This document shows, one piece after another, positions 10,810-23,299 of a DNA stretch of 64,000 nt. The translations under genes were made by a program, and so were the position numbers. A model generated the notes under the pieces. The model saw only the letters and a program-made list of their open reading frames with translations. It was not told where the DNA came from and made no database searches. Position 1 is the stretch's first letter; each line of letters opens with the position of its first letter. Source of the stretch: Spirometra erinaceieuropaei (taxonomy: Eukaryota; Platyhelminthes; Cestoda; Diphyllobothriidea; Diphyllobothriidae); NCBI GenBank assembly GCA_902702965.1, contig CACRXP010000748.1, positions 245,594 to 309,593 of the forward strand, given 5' to 3'.

Positions 10810-13800
10810 GGGAATTCCTCGTTTTCTATAACCGACGACTGAGGCTCCGATATACGCAGTCCTGGCACGCATACGATTGTAACGAGATAAATATACACAA
10901 AGCTTCGAAGCAGGCGCACTAGGATCTGTTTTGCATTCGAGGGCAGACAACTCCTGATGTCGGGGGCTTAGCTGTGGAGATCCAAATATATCGGTTTGCT
11001 CCTTCTCCTGCATGAGTAAATATTCGGTCGAAACCGACGAAAACTGACTAACGGTAGATATTTGGTTTGTTTGTGCAGTCGACCTATGGGCTCGACCTCA
11101 TCTGCGAACTCATTTGCGCGATTTCCGTGCACATGTTCTTAAATACGAACACACGAGTTACTCAAGACTGCGCACAAGCGCTCGCGTTGAACAACCTATC
11201 ACATGTGGACCCCAGAAATGCCAACATTTTTAGGCCGGGGGGGGGACCAGCCAAGTGTGTGGCAGGTGAGACGGAAGCTTTGTGCTAAGCCAGCTGCCGC
11301 GTCTTACGTACTCTCAGGTTGACTTGCCTCGGCACTGTCATTAATTCGGCCTCATCTTCATCTTACCTAATCAGCACGTCTGTAAGCCACCACAACGTAG
11401 GCAAACTCGTGAACCAGGAGGCTGCCAAACGGTCACGCAGCTCGGTTTTGCAAACTGATTTTCCGGTTAACGTGGTCCATTGTTAATCTGATAACCCTGA
11501 CCGATGCGAGACCCGGGTCACTGGAAAAATCGTTTGTGGGCGTCAAGGGACCAGCGCGTGTGTGAAACCCGGGGATAGGGACTTTATGTCAGATCGGCGA
11601 CTGTGTCCATACCCATCACCAGTCTTTTTGACATGCAAATGCAGATGTGGCGCAAGTCTCGACACTATCGCCTCCAGGGCAGTGGTCTTTTTGGCACTTT
11701 CCACAGCCTATTGGTCAGGGACAAGGTTGGCTTGAGGGAATCGAAATGGGCGCCAAACGGGCCCTAACCTGTACCTACTTCTAATTCCCGTCAATCACAA
11801 AAAACTGGCCACTTGGGAGCGCATGGTGCTCGTATGTTTTCCTCATCTTCGTACCTGTGCAAAGCCTTTGCTGAATGACCGCGGCCGTTTTTAGATTCCT
11901 ATCCTGAGCAACAGCATCGATTATGGTTAACTTCCTCTGAAGGACTACCGGCAGCATGATTTCCGCCCCTTCATCGAGTCCGTCGTCATCTGTACGTAGA
12001 AGTTGTAGCCATCCTGAATGCTTACAAAGATGGCACTTAACTGGAAATTCTCCCGAAGCATAACCCAGTCTGGTCTTGTTTTCTTCTTTCCTTCTACGCC
12101 GTTGGGTCGGCTGATTTTTTAATCTTCTAAACTCAGTCCATGTTTTTTTGCCTAGAATAGTATTATGCCTGCAGGTGTGGACTGCCAGATCAGCCGGTCA
12201 ATCAGACAGGAGTAATTTTTTTGAGAAAAAAGCGCATGTCAACTCACTGACATGGGGATTCCTCACGCGGTTCTCTCATAGGAGACCTTTTAGCCAAATA
12301 GTCCAGGCAATGTTAATGTCTTGTGCATTTGAACTTCAAGTTGCGCATAAAGAACCTCTAAGACATGCTCGCACATTCTTAATTAAAAGTGCACAATCCA
12401 CGGTAGCATGGATAGAAGATGAAGACGAGATTGCAGTCGCTCGACGGTTCCCCCACCCGGGCAATCTGTTGAGCAATATAGCGCGCGATCGCCCATACAA
12501 CAGGATCCGAAGTTGGATGAAATAACAGTGGTGGTGATTTCCGCTACCAATGCTATTGCCAATCGTAAGGAACCTGCAATGCCCCCATCAGAAGAGCATT
12601 GGAAAAGTACCGCTATCTACACCTGCGCGGCCAGACTTGTTGCCCAAGCTTCTACGTCAACCGTGATACTTGGGTTACGTGGTTGAGGTCATTGTGCGGT
12701 GAGCATAGTGTTCGCATTAAGGGGTCGATCGACGGTGGGCAGGTTAATGAGGCCGTTAGCCATACTCCGTCTGGCGTCACTGAAGACAATATATGCGACT
12801 CGTTCCTGCACATGCATAGACAAACGTTCATCGGATTCTCTAACATATTTTGCCTTGTACAAACTAAAGCAGATGTTATAATCGATGCAATGATGGAGCA
12901 AGGCTCCAGATTTGTGGGAGGCGCCTGTGACATAAATCAGACAAAAATCATTGATGACTCACCAGTGCCTAGCATGTCTACAATAAATTTTATTTTTCCG
13001 CGGTGGAGTTTTATTCGTTCTGATGCGCATTCACCATTAAAAATTAAAGAAATATCTGTTTTCATCGCTTACCGGAGTTGCTACGGCGCATTTTGCCGCA
13101 TAGTATTTTGACTCAAATGTATGGAGTTGGTGCATTAAGACCAAAATGGGTGACACTAAAAGTAGATTTAGAGCGGGGCGTATATGCTAAGAATTCGGGT
13201 TGTATGTGAAGAAGGCATCGTGGGATAAAAGGATAAAAGGTTGCCATTAAACAGAAACCACTTTCGAGGCTATTTAACTGCATTCTTGCCGAAACACTGG
13301 AGGCCCTGGTAGAAACAAAAGAAAACGAGGAGAACCCATGACTTTTCGAGAAGCACTAGTGGTACTTTACAGTCATGGAGGGAGTGGTATAGTGATGACT
13401 TTGGATCGTAAACCGTTTTTTGAAGTCGGTCGGTTCACATTAAACAGAAGACATAGACGAAATAAATAACGTCAAAAGACTTGCAATATCACAAGAACGA
13501 TGTAAAATGTGCAAGGCTGACAACCAGTTTCGAGATACAGATGTATGTGAACCATCCACCACGCAAGAACGACAGCGTGATAGAGGCCACAGCGTTTAAA
13601 CTCAACGGGTATCAAGAAATGCTATGGGCTTTGCAGGAAGTTAAAAGTAGCCGAGGTCTAGGAGCGTGTAAAGAAGGTCTCTTGAGCATACCACCCTACA
13701 TTGATTATACAAGCAATGTCGTTGCAACTCTGCTGTAGCCCGAAAGGGTGGTACGCTCAGAAAGAGAACCCACAACCGCCCACTAAATATTGCTACTTTG

Positions 13801-14435
13801 AGGTGAAACGTCACGTATCTTTCCCAAGACTCGTCGTATCGGGGAATGAATGAACAGTAATTAAAAAGGCAGGGATAAATGCTCCGAGGTAAAAGAAGAA
13901 ACTTTGATACTTCCCTTCTATGATAGGGCTGTACAAAAAGCCTGCAGCTTTTGACGCTAAGGATGAAATCCTACGCCAGAGAGAAATTCGCATGGTTTGA
14001 GAAGTCATACTTATTTTTTCGCAAGGATTTAATATCGAGTAATCTTCTCACAAGAGTTTCGATTGCATCCTTCAGAGAGTGAGTCTCGAGGCATCGGGCA
14101 TCTCGAAAGTACAAATTAGCGCTATTGACAAATCAGACCCGGTAGAGACTACATGCGCTCAAGAAGAAATGAATAACAGTGTAGTCGCATACCGAAAAGC
14201 CATGATGATAGTTTTTTAAGAGGCGGATCCCACAGGAAAGCGAGCAGAGGAACCAACTCATGTTTTCCACAATCATGGTATAAAACTGGATATGTATATT
14301 CAATTCAGCTTGAAATATTTAACTTATTAGCTTTACAGTCCCTAAAATAGTTTCATGTTTTAAATTTGTCTCGTAAAAGGATGTTCTTCTTTAAACAGTA
14401 TTGTAAGGCGTTCGTATGTATCAAAACAAAAAAAT
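10810..14435. other. No gene recognised
   Basis: Intergenic or intronic sequence, intron if 14812 and 10135 belong to one gene. The longest open frame, 12599-13111 (+), lacks an ATG at its start and has no recognisable domain. Confidence 0.4.
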
Positions 14436-14439
14436 GTTA

Positions 14440-14812
14440 AGAAAGTCTTAACACGCACGTCTTCTACTACGCCAGGTTTGCTGCAGCTAGAAGGGGGAGA
14501 ATGAATCTGCTCGTTCTCATGCTCCAACGCTGGTGAAGCAAGCGCGCAAACTGTGTCAGTGTCATTTTTAAGTTTGTCATTGTTGTGCGAGAGCGAGCCA
14601 CAGGGACTATGCTCTGAAGGAGCAGGAGGTAGGACAAGGGGTTGTCCAATGTAGGCGGAGAAGGACGAAGATGAGGAAGAGGAGGAGGAAGCCGATCTGG
14701 CTGGCGAGAGGGGGAAAAATTCACCCTCAAAGCAGGTACAAAAGGAAGAGCGCGACTTTCTCCCAGAAACGGTAAGAATGGACAGCAGTTCCGGTGCGGA
14801 AGTCGTAGACAT
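14440..14812 (-). CDS. Candidate first exon, Ser-rich, unrecognised
   Basis: Starts with ATG in a good context (cacaATGTCT). Encodes MSTTSAPELLSILTVSGRK, then CFEGEFFPLSP, a run of nine serines and a low-complexity Ser/Pro/Glu region to about GVVEDV. Two possible donors (GAC|gtgcgt and GTGC|gtgtta) lie near 14440-14447; the second would fit the phase of the exon at 10135. Beyond these the frame becomes Phe-rich and looks intronic. It may be exon 1 of the minus-strand gene continuing at 10135 and 8660, or an independent gene. The end is approximate. Confidence 0.4.
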
Positions 14813-16043
14813 TGTGAATCATTTGCTAGGGAATCACCGGGCTAAACGATTTTAAACAAAAAAGAAATAAAGAGTTAAGGTTATTTTTAGCAAAAATGTG
14901 GTTCAGTTAATCTGACCAGTTTGCCTATTTCTCAAGCAAACAACTTTTTGTCTCAACTGTCGAGCATAGTAAAGAGCTAGAATTCTCGGAGACAACTAGA
15001 TAGTTCAAAGGCGTAGTTAAATAAGGTGTGTTTTGTAAACATGTGTTGTCGGGGTTCTAGTATTGTCTGGGCTATTAACGTAAATATCGTAGTGTATTTC
15101 TCGCATACCAAAAGCGTCTTGAAGTGGAGTATCAAAAACTTATTGTTAGAATAATGTGTTTTTCAGAAAAAACGATTCTACTTGCCATCAATGTAACCCC
15201 TCAACTTAATTTCATGCTGCTTACTTTAAGGTACTATTGTAAGACAAAATGCTAATAGAAAAAAGGCAACTAAATAAATAAATTTTGCAAAATTCAATTT
15301 TTTTATAAAATTCATTTGCAAGTAAACAGTAGTGTGGAAAAAATAACAGATGCACTAAAGCTTCATAAGTTACAAATGCTGAAAATGGCTTCAGAAAGTC
15401 TGTCAGAGGATATTTGTCTTGAAAATGTCCTCTGTTACACAGGGATTTTTATTGATCTTGTGAACATAAACTGCATTTTGCAATAACCTTGTGTAGCGAA
15501 TCGCCGGTGGCTGCTTCGAACGACAGCGTATCAATGTTAGCCGACGCACTTCCCCCAAAATTGATTCGATGTTTGGTGTGACGTTATAAATGAAAATGCT
15601 CTCACAGAAAGAGCCCATTTATTTAACGGCATAAAATATCGGAAGTAAAACTGAACACACACAAGAAAGAGTCGACTTGATATGGAAAGCACATATAGGG
15701 CCCAAAGACCTGAAACGTTTCCAATCAAAACAACCCAAATGACTAACAGAGAAATCAGATGATAGTTCAGCGTACAGTTTAAGTGATTTTTTGTGCAATC
15801 TTAAAAACTGAGTCAAAGGCACCTACCAACCTAAGAACTGGTGGAAGGACAATCACAGAAATCCCACAACATTGGAAATACTTTCAAAGTGCCAGTATAA
15901 AAGCGACCCCATTCACCAGACGAAAATTTCAGGATTCAATTTGTGAAGCCCACAATGAGATAAGACGTTGGCGTCTCTACCCACGCGCAGTATTGAGAGA
16001 GGCGTGGAGAGAAAAGGTATCAATTTAGATATCTATACCTTAA

Positions 16044-16089
16044 GGTTTACCTGGAAATTAACCTAATTAGGTTAATTTTCAGGTAAACC
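16044..16089. repeat. 46-bp palindrome, one mismatch
   Basis: The left half starts ggtttacctggaaatta, and the right half, reverse-complemented, starts ggtttacctgaaaatta. The halves meet with no spacer around aacctaattaggtt. It shares its last base with the next palindrome. Confidence 0.9.
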
Positions 16090-16164
16090 ATAATTATAAG
16101 AGTCAGTGGAAACGCTCTGGTGTATTAATACACCAGAGCGTTTCCACTGACTCTTATAATTATG
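16089..16164. repeat. 76-bp perfect palindrome, no spacer
   Basis: Both 38-base arms are identical when reverse-complemented, centred on gtgtatt|aatacac between 16126 and 16127. Arms run outward through ccagagcgtttccac and gactcttataattat. It could extrude as a cruciform or fold as RNA. Confidence 0.95.
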
Positions 16165-16565
16165 CTCTAGGTGTCTTTGGGTGCATGTAAATAATTATTT
16201 TGGACTCTTATCCGACCTGTCTGTTACATAAATGAGTGATGAAAGTGTGTGATTTGACTTCGCGAAAGTTACCTATGGAATGAGCGAGCCGTAAAGTTGA
16301 TATTCAGATCAAAATGCACAAATTATTGCCACCATGCAAGACGATAGAAATTAGCTTGAAGTTGTTCCGCCTATTTAATAAAAATCCAAACACAATTTCT
16401 TCTGTTGACATGCGCTGACAAAAAGGCACAAAAACGAATCGCCACCCGATTTATTTTTACTATGTTTGACCGGTTCAAACAAAAGGGGCCTTTATAAATC
16501 ACTGCCACCTTACCAACATTATTGCTTCGGCTCCTCGTTTATCTGCGGGCCTTCAAATACAAAAC

Positions 16566-16694
16566 CTTTAGTGGCTGTGTAATGTCCTGGGAAGTCGGTG
16601 AAGGAACCGTCTGTGGATCGATAGGGTCTGAGTATAACTTCGGCTTTTTGGTCAGAGACTCCGACTCCTGAGTGTTCGTACCTTGGGTATCCAT
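16566..16694 (-). CDS. Candidate 5' exon, 43 codons, unrecognised
   Basis: ATG followed by a polar stretch with KKPKLYSDPIDP, which resembles a short nuclear localisation signal, ending CTAAAG|gttttg in phase 0. Codon use and lack of bias toward hydrophobic residues suggest coding, but no matching downstream exon was found. It could be the start of a gene running toward the palindromes at 16.1 kb. Confidence 0.25.
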
Positions 16695-16699
16695 TACAG

Positions 16700-19255
16700 A
16701 GGCATTCGCTTGCAGACGCACAACTAAGTAATGAGTATTAGACGATGAATGGAAGATGCAAACAGTTTATTGGGTGTGAGAGATAATGTATAACAGAGAA
16801 TTGACGCTGAAACCCGGTTGGCAAAAACTAACAATAAGGAGTGATAAAAAAATGGTCGTGAACGAAAACATTAGAAACTCGATATGTACAAGGAAACACG
16901 CAAAACGAAATTCATAAATTTGGAAAAAGACGAAACAGCAGACGAAATAAGAATTAACTACAACAAAAACAGATAAACGGAAAAAAATATCGAAGATTGG
17001 ACTTATCGGATCGATGGTCACCGGTGATCGACACGAGTGAGTATTCCTCACGATCGATCTGCAAAAGAGTGAGTGCCATTAAAACAAAGGGGTTTCTGTC
17101 CGTCAGGTCTGTTGGGGTGTTACAGCTGCAAACAGCTATAAATCTATGCCGAAATGAGCTGTTTGGATCAGAGCGTTGATCAACATTAAAAATAGGCGCT
17201 TAAAACCGTATCCACATATGCATTTCTGATCCCAGTTTGTAAGAGCAGGTTGGACTTATTTGATGTCCGTAAGGGTTCCACAGTTAGACGTGTACAGTAT
17301 AACCCAATGGCTCTGTATTTGAAGGACTTGAGTACAGCCAACTTTCTTACTGTATGAGCAACGAGGCCTCGCTGAAAGCCTTTTATTTAATCACGTTCTG
17401 GTGAATTTACGCGTTCGGCCTACTGCAACGCATGGAATCAACAAATTCTGACAAAATAAGCAAGATTTCTCAAGCAGTCAATCTGAAATCCACGGGATTA
17501 CTATCATGTTTAAAAAATTGATTGGGTTTTCAGTAGATTCGAATAATTTCATTGACCTGGATTCGAACCAACTACAAGAAGGTCAAGATTTAAAGACTTC
17601 AAAAAGTCTTTACTAAATCCAACTGGAGAATCGAGTCTTCAAAGCGTTTTTCAATCTAAATGCAGCACAATGCTATTGGTAGACCCTAATGTTGGTTAAT
17701 ATTGCAGGTCATTCACATCTTTTTGCTCTCGGTCAAAAATAAGAACAGAAGTCTTTGAAGTCGGCCCCGTGATCCAACAGTTTGATCTTATCCAACTCGT
17801 TTTTGCGTTGCCCGGTGTAACCATTTTTTATTAAATATATGTACCGGTCCAGGCACGAGCCAACTTTTTCCGTCAAAACCAGGAGCCTTCAGATCCTCAT
17901 CGCAAGAACCATTGTTTCGCATAATATGAATACTTCAGTTAGATGAAACAGATGAGAGTTTGAAATCTGACCAGACATTCTTAGCAGAATAAGTTACATT
18001 CGACAGTTTAGCTTTCCATTCTGGATTGCATTCTTCAATGGCTGCAATTAGCTTGGAGCCGACACATTGTGACTCCTGCTTCTTTCTTTAGGTTATCTCT
18101 TTCGAAGATTTGGTCATCCTCGGGGGATATTCCAAACTGCGCAATGGCTGGCGCACTCCATGTTTGTGTGAAAGCCATAATATTAGAATAGAATTAGTCA
18201 CCCAGATTTTTAGACTCACCATATTCACTGAACAGGTTTTACGGAGTTGCACAGACAATCTTTAATACTCGTTTATTTGGGAAGATCCGGGTTTCACTGC
18301 GACTAGTTATGTTCGCATAAATAGGGCCCTTTAGTAAGTGTTTGGGGCGTTCCTGATGCCCTTCCCTTTTCCTTCTGCCGTCTCATTCCACGCGTCCAGC
18401 ATGTATTAGTCGTCTGCTATGGGAGCTCATCTTTGTACCCTGTTTTTTTCACTGGTAACAGCTGCACTTATAACATCTTGGAAAAAGGATGCGTTTCTCC
18501 TATACGCGTACATCTTATCTCAGTAACAGTCAGCGGTTTAGGCAAAATAGAATGCTATTCGTTTCCGGACGTTTTTGACATTTCAATCAACGAACAGCTG
18601 TTGTAGAACGCCTACCACAAATAGGCCAGGCCGCAAATGAGATCCTGGCTACCACGACCTTCAGGCCCGGTTTCAAATGGAAAGAGAAGGTGGACACCAG
18701 TGGGGAGGAAAGTAAATTCTGTACAAAATACGTGGAGAAGTAGTTGGTAGGAGGTGGTTGCCGGACGAGTGCACATCCGGCGCCAGGTGAGCGGCGTCCC
18801 AAGGGTGTGAGAGAATGCTTCAAAGCGTCTTAAGCCAGGACACGTCTAACTCGGCCTTGATTCTGATTAGCCAATTGGAGTACCGAGTGGGGAATGCCAG
18901 ACAACCCTGGTGCGCACGTGCAGACTCTCGCGAGAGGCCCAGCGTTGCGACATGCGCTCGAAGTAGGACCGCTACACGCCTCAAGCCGAACTTTGATCAT
19001 TTGCGCAATAAATCGACCCTCGCAGGTTTTTTAGAAATAAAACTTTTTTAGTATTCTCGAAACATTCTATTTCCACACCTCCAGCAAGCTGCTCCGACCA
19101 AGATAAAGTGGACGCAAGAAAATAACAACAAGGTCAGAAGATTTCCAAGTAGTCTGAAATTTAGCAAAATGCAAGGAACACTGTAATGTGCAAACAATAC
19201 GTATCATTGTTGCTGCGGCGTCAAGCAGTGCGAATGTTCTCAGAGCGCTGCCGTA
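16700..19255. other. No gene recognised
   Basis: AT-rich sequence with only short open frames. No splice-supported coding segment, tRNA or repeat identified. Confidence 0.4.
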
Positions 19256-19462
19256 ATCACGGCCCAGTCCCTCTTTAGAAGAGGAGGTGAGACACCAGAA
19301 GCCTGGTGGTCGTCAGTGTCCCCCAACTCGGGACAGGTGTAGGCCCGCGCACGTCCATGCGTCAGGGTGACGTGCGCGTGAGTGAACGAAAGTCACGTGA
19401 GAGTCAGTCAGTGCCAGACTGGCTAGTTCATTGGGTGATAGTGGATTTTGTAGGGATCTGTG

Positions 19463-19744
19463 NNNNNNNNNNNNNNNNNNNNNNNNNNNNNNNNNNNNNN
19501 NNNNNNNNNNNNNNNNNNNNNNNNNNNNNNNNNNNNNNNNNNNNNNNNNNNNNNNNNNNNNNNNNNNNNNNNNNNNNNNNNNNNNNNNNNNNNNNNNNNN
19601 NNNNNNNNNNNNNNNNNNNNNNNNNNNNNNNNNNNNNNNNNNNNNNNNNNNNNNNNNNNNNNNNNNNNNNNNNNNNNNNNNNNNNNNNNNNNNNNNNNNN
19701 NNNNNNNNNNNNNNNNNNNNNNNNNNNNNNNNNNNNNNNNNNNN
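19463..19744. other. Assembly gap (N run, 282 bp)
   Basis: Unknown bases. The 52 bases just after the gap (gaggcagcgaggtcttgaac onward) recur at about 22990-23042, so the gap lies inside a dispersed repeat. Open frames spanning the Ns are artefacts. Confidence 0.99.
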
Positions 19745-20154
19745 TTGAGGCAGCGAGGTCTTGAACAATGAAACCAGACCGGTCATGATGGCTGCCCACT
19801 ATAAAAGTAACATTTTAGCTCAGGTCTCACTCACTCTTCATAGAGACAAACAAAATGCTTGTTTGTTTTGAATTTCTGAAGGGTGTGTCCATTAATTTTA
19901 CAGTGTCCTGAGTGAAAATGCCTCCTGGATGGGAGTTCGTCCACATGCTTAATAAATCCTGACACGGCTAAGCCGTGACTGTGAATGTGACTTTGCGGCG
20001 GCTGCTCGTCGTCGTTGTTATACTAACCATGGAAAGAACGCCACGTGCGGCAGCATTTTACAACAATGAGTCATTTTCCAAGTGCTCATGCCCGGTGGTT
20101 CGATTTGCCAGCTTGATTCGATAGTGGACCTTTAAAGTGCCACCCATCCGAAAC

Positions 20155-20700
20155 ATAGCAGTTCCACCGTCGTTGCGATTTTGTCCACCGTGAGCTCCAC
20201 AGCCAGGTGAAGCAGGCAACATGACTTTTGCGGTATTTAGTTAATGATGAGCGTGGACTTGCGCAACATCTACTACACTCTCCCCTCCTGCCCCACTTGA
20301 GCTCGATGTCGAAACAGAGTCAAGATGACCGGAGGGGGGAGGGCGCAGGTGGCTGGCATAGCCGGAACTGACCCTGGGCGTGCCGCCACACCCCCCTCGG
20401 ACCCCGCGCAGTGGGAGTGCCATAAAAGCCACATTCAGAAGGAGCCATGGCAGGCTAACTCCTAGGCCACCAGTCGGCCGCTCCACACAAACACACAACA
20501 CTGTGCCGACTGCGAGGTCCAAGTTATCCCGTCAGTTGGCAACTTTCCAAGCCACGGTTTTTAGCGCACCGTGATATCTTCAAGCGCGTTAGATTGTTTA
20601 TAGTGAGGAAAATGGGCTAAGTAGTCGACCTCACTCCCCCTTCCCATTCCCAGGTCTCAGCTACTGTCCGACCCGGTCAGCTGACAGGTGCGGGGAATGG
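20155..20700 (-). repeat. R1 repeat, more than one partial unit
   Basis: Reversed R1: cagttccaccgtcgttg, cactctcccctcctg and gatgaccggagg in order, followed from 20520 by a segment (ccaagccacggttttta) that recurs at 33033-33060 beside another R1 copy. Confidence 0.55.
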
Positions 20701-21975
20701 GCGCGTTGACTGACATGCCACATACACGACCTGCTCCTCCCACCCACCAAACACAAACACGATGATTTCACTCAACAGGAGGTTAGGCGACATACATCTC
20801 GCATGCGTGAGAATGTCGTAGGTCACGTTAAGAGAGAGCCGTTACAGTCTGGCTCTCAGTCCACCAGTCCGCCACTCCACACAAAGACACACAACAAATA
20901 TTTACCGAATTAATGAGTTCTCAGGCATGCTTTCCAGTGCAGATGGCCAATTGGGTTATATTTGTAGACTCATCCAAGCATGATGCACCGCCGCCGATAA
21001 AAATGACTGTTGACAATGTCAGTTGGCAATGAATATTCCCTAAATGAGTTGAAAAAACTTTCTCTAGTAACATAGGGCGGTAAAACGCGCTTTGATGACT
21101 TATTTTGCTACGGCTGTTTGCGTACTTTTCCTTTTTCCAAGGTGAAGTGAAGTTAAAAGGTGGATCGTTTGGCCGGCTTTTTCACTTCCCTGAAAAATAG
21201 TGACACTTTTTTCTGTTGAAAACGATTGAGTTCACTTTTCTCTTAAAGTTGGAGCCCATTCTGATAAATTTGGTTACTTTTAGGCTCAGTTCTATGAATG
21301 GAAATGCGCAGCTGAGTGGCCATACAATTATTAAGATATTGTGACAACTGCTTATAATCTTCTCGTTCCGCTTCTAGATCACGCCTTAGCGGAAACTAGA
21401 CCATACAAAAAGCGTCTTACCATATGCTTAACAGCTGAAATATCCCTTTGTGGTAGACGGCTTTTCGTGGTAGGCTGTCGAGCATTCGCAAAGAGCAGGA
21501 AAATGACACAAAGTTTAGACTAAACAACGCCTATAGGCGTTATTACTACATTTTAGGTCATGAAATCACACTGATTTGCGAATTGGACTTTTTTTATAAT
21601 TGACTAGACCTCTGTTTTTTTTAAATATCCTTCTTGCTTACATCTTACTCCATCTGATAAACATGGGAAACGAAATCAAGTTTCAAGTGCAGCAGGCTCT
21701 GTTTGGTGTGGCTCTCGAATTAAAATTACTCTTATCTTATTGAAAAAAACGCGCACGGATGCGTAAGCTTAGCCTCGGACAACTGCTAACATAGAGAGCT
21801 GCCTGAATACAGGGTAATATAAATTTCCGTTCAAATTTCCAAACATTTTGGCTGGGAAAATTATCCTTTAGCATATTCCGCATGCAAAATGTGCATTTTC
21901 CTGAACAGGCTAGGCAAATAAATAAAATGGGTAACCGTTTAGGCGCGTAAACTACCCCTGAAACGAGCCAGGCAG
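20701..21975. other. No gene recognised
   Basis: No coding exon, RNA gene or clear repeat seen. Confidence 0.35.
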
Positions 21976-21979
21976 TAAA

Positions 21980-22432
21980 TGTGATGGACCGACACGTGAG
22001 CTACATCGGAATCTGACAGGCATTACCGGGAATGCGCACTCATAACAAATACGAACATTCATGACGTGTGGCAGTCCCAGTTAGAGACTCACGCTGCGCC
22101 AATTGGGATCCGAGCCGTCTCCCTAATATTTGTTGCTGTTTTAAATCCTGGTCAAGTGTTTATTGTGAATCAGTGGGCTTGGCGATGCGCCTAAGTGCAA
22201 GCTGTCTCTTTGTCAATCACGTACACCCTCTTTCACCTCCGGTTTTTTGGCTTGGTCGTGACACCGGGCCCAGCCGGGGAAGAGGGGAGGGTGAAGTAGA
22301 TGCTGCGCAGGCATATTACCACTACAATTTAATTCATGCACGAGTTACGCGCCTGCTTTCAGCCTCCTGTGAACACGCGGTGGACATCATAGGAACCGAC
22401 ATTCGAATTGTCCTGACAGTGGCCTGGAAGTA
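21980..22432 (+). repeat. R1 repeat
   Basis: Plus-oriented copy: atggaccgacacgtgagcta, aaatcctggtcaagtgttta, cttggtcgtgacaccggg, agaggggagggtgaa, ccactacaatttaattc and the terminal cacgcggtggacatcatag box. Confidence 0.65.
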
Positions 22433-22544
22433 ACTTTTTTATTAAGCATGAAACGCAAGTGATTACCCTTCCTCTCCCGTTTTTTATCCGTTTCTTCTGA
22501 AGAGCAAATAGCCTCCTATGAGCATTTCCTGTACTGGATACTTG

Positions 22545-23042
22545 TTGCGGCACAGCAGTGAGAACAACTGCTCTGAGAGTTACAACGACCAGGTCGAATC
22601 CCATGTTGGAAGGAGAAGACGGAAGGCACCAGAATGAGGGGTTTATTGTGCACAGAACCCGCGGCTGTCCTCTCAGGCGGCAGTGGCCACTGGCGAAGCC
22701 AGGGCTGGTGGTAACTGCGTCCAGTCATGCATGAGAGTCACTGGGACAGTGGTGGCAGCCACTTTTGTAGGCTCGTCGTCCAAGCTCAAGTGGTGTCCCG
22801 TCAGTGTGTGTTGCATTTGCCGAGGGGTGGTGTCCCAGTGGCTTGTTTTGCTTGTTGCAGGGGTGGCGCGTTCAAATGGCGCATGGATAGCCGCGACGCT
22901 GTGTGGACGCAATTGTGTCCGAGCTGAAATCGGTCGAGTGGCTTCAGGTCAGCTCGTCTGGGACAGCTCGTTGCCAGGAGTGAATGACCTTGAGGCAGCG
23001 AGGACTTGAACAATGAGACCCGACCGGTCATGATGGCTGCCA
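22545..23042 (+). repeat. Dispersed repeat with tRNA-like start
   Basis: Starts with a tRNA-like segment (gcggcacagcagtgagaac as box A, ggtcgaatccc as box B), and its last 50 bases match those after the gap at 19745. It may be a SINE or a composite. Boundaries are approximate. Confidence 0.35.
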
Positions 23043-23078
23043 GCCACATATTGTACCGTCAGAGCAATTGGTTGGGCA

Positions 23079-23291
23079 CGGGAATATGGATTTCCCAGAA
23101 CTGGTGGTGACTGCTCTTAATTATGGAGTTGGGAGGGGGTTAGTGATAGACGGGTTGGGACTTAGACCATGCTTAGGGTTAGTGTTATGACTTGGAGGGT
23201 TAGGATAAAAAATTGGGGCTAGTATTAGGGTTAGTTAGGACACGGGAACAGGGAACCTCCCTGAAAGTACAGGGGGTCCATATTTCCGTGT
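23079..23291. mobile_element. Small inverted-repeat element with telomere-like core
   Basis: Ends are cacgggaatatgga at the left and its near-complement tccatatttccgtg at the right (13 of 14). The interior carries scattered ttagggttag motifs. Related to 10543-10804; no coding capacity. Confidence 0.5.
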
Positions 23292-23299
23292 CTGACTTG

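Noticed and set aside
12599..13111. 171-codon open frame on the plus strand
   Set aside because: Begins with TTG rather than ATG, shows no recognisable domain and overlaps competing frames on the other strand.
19306..19799. Open frames spanning the N run
   Set aside because: They consist almost wholly of unknown bases and have no sequence support.
22683..23009. 109-codon frame on the plus strand
   Set aside because: It falls within a dispersed repeat and is not preserved as a frame elsewhere.
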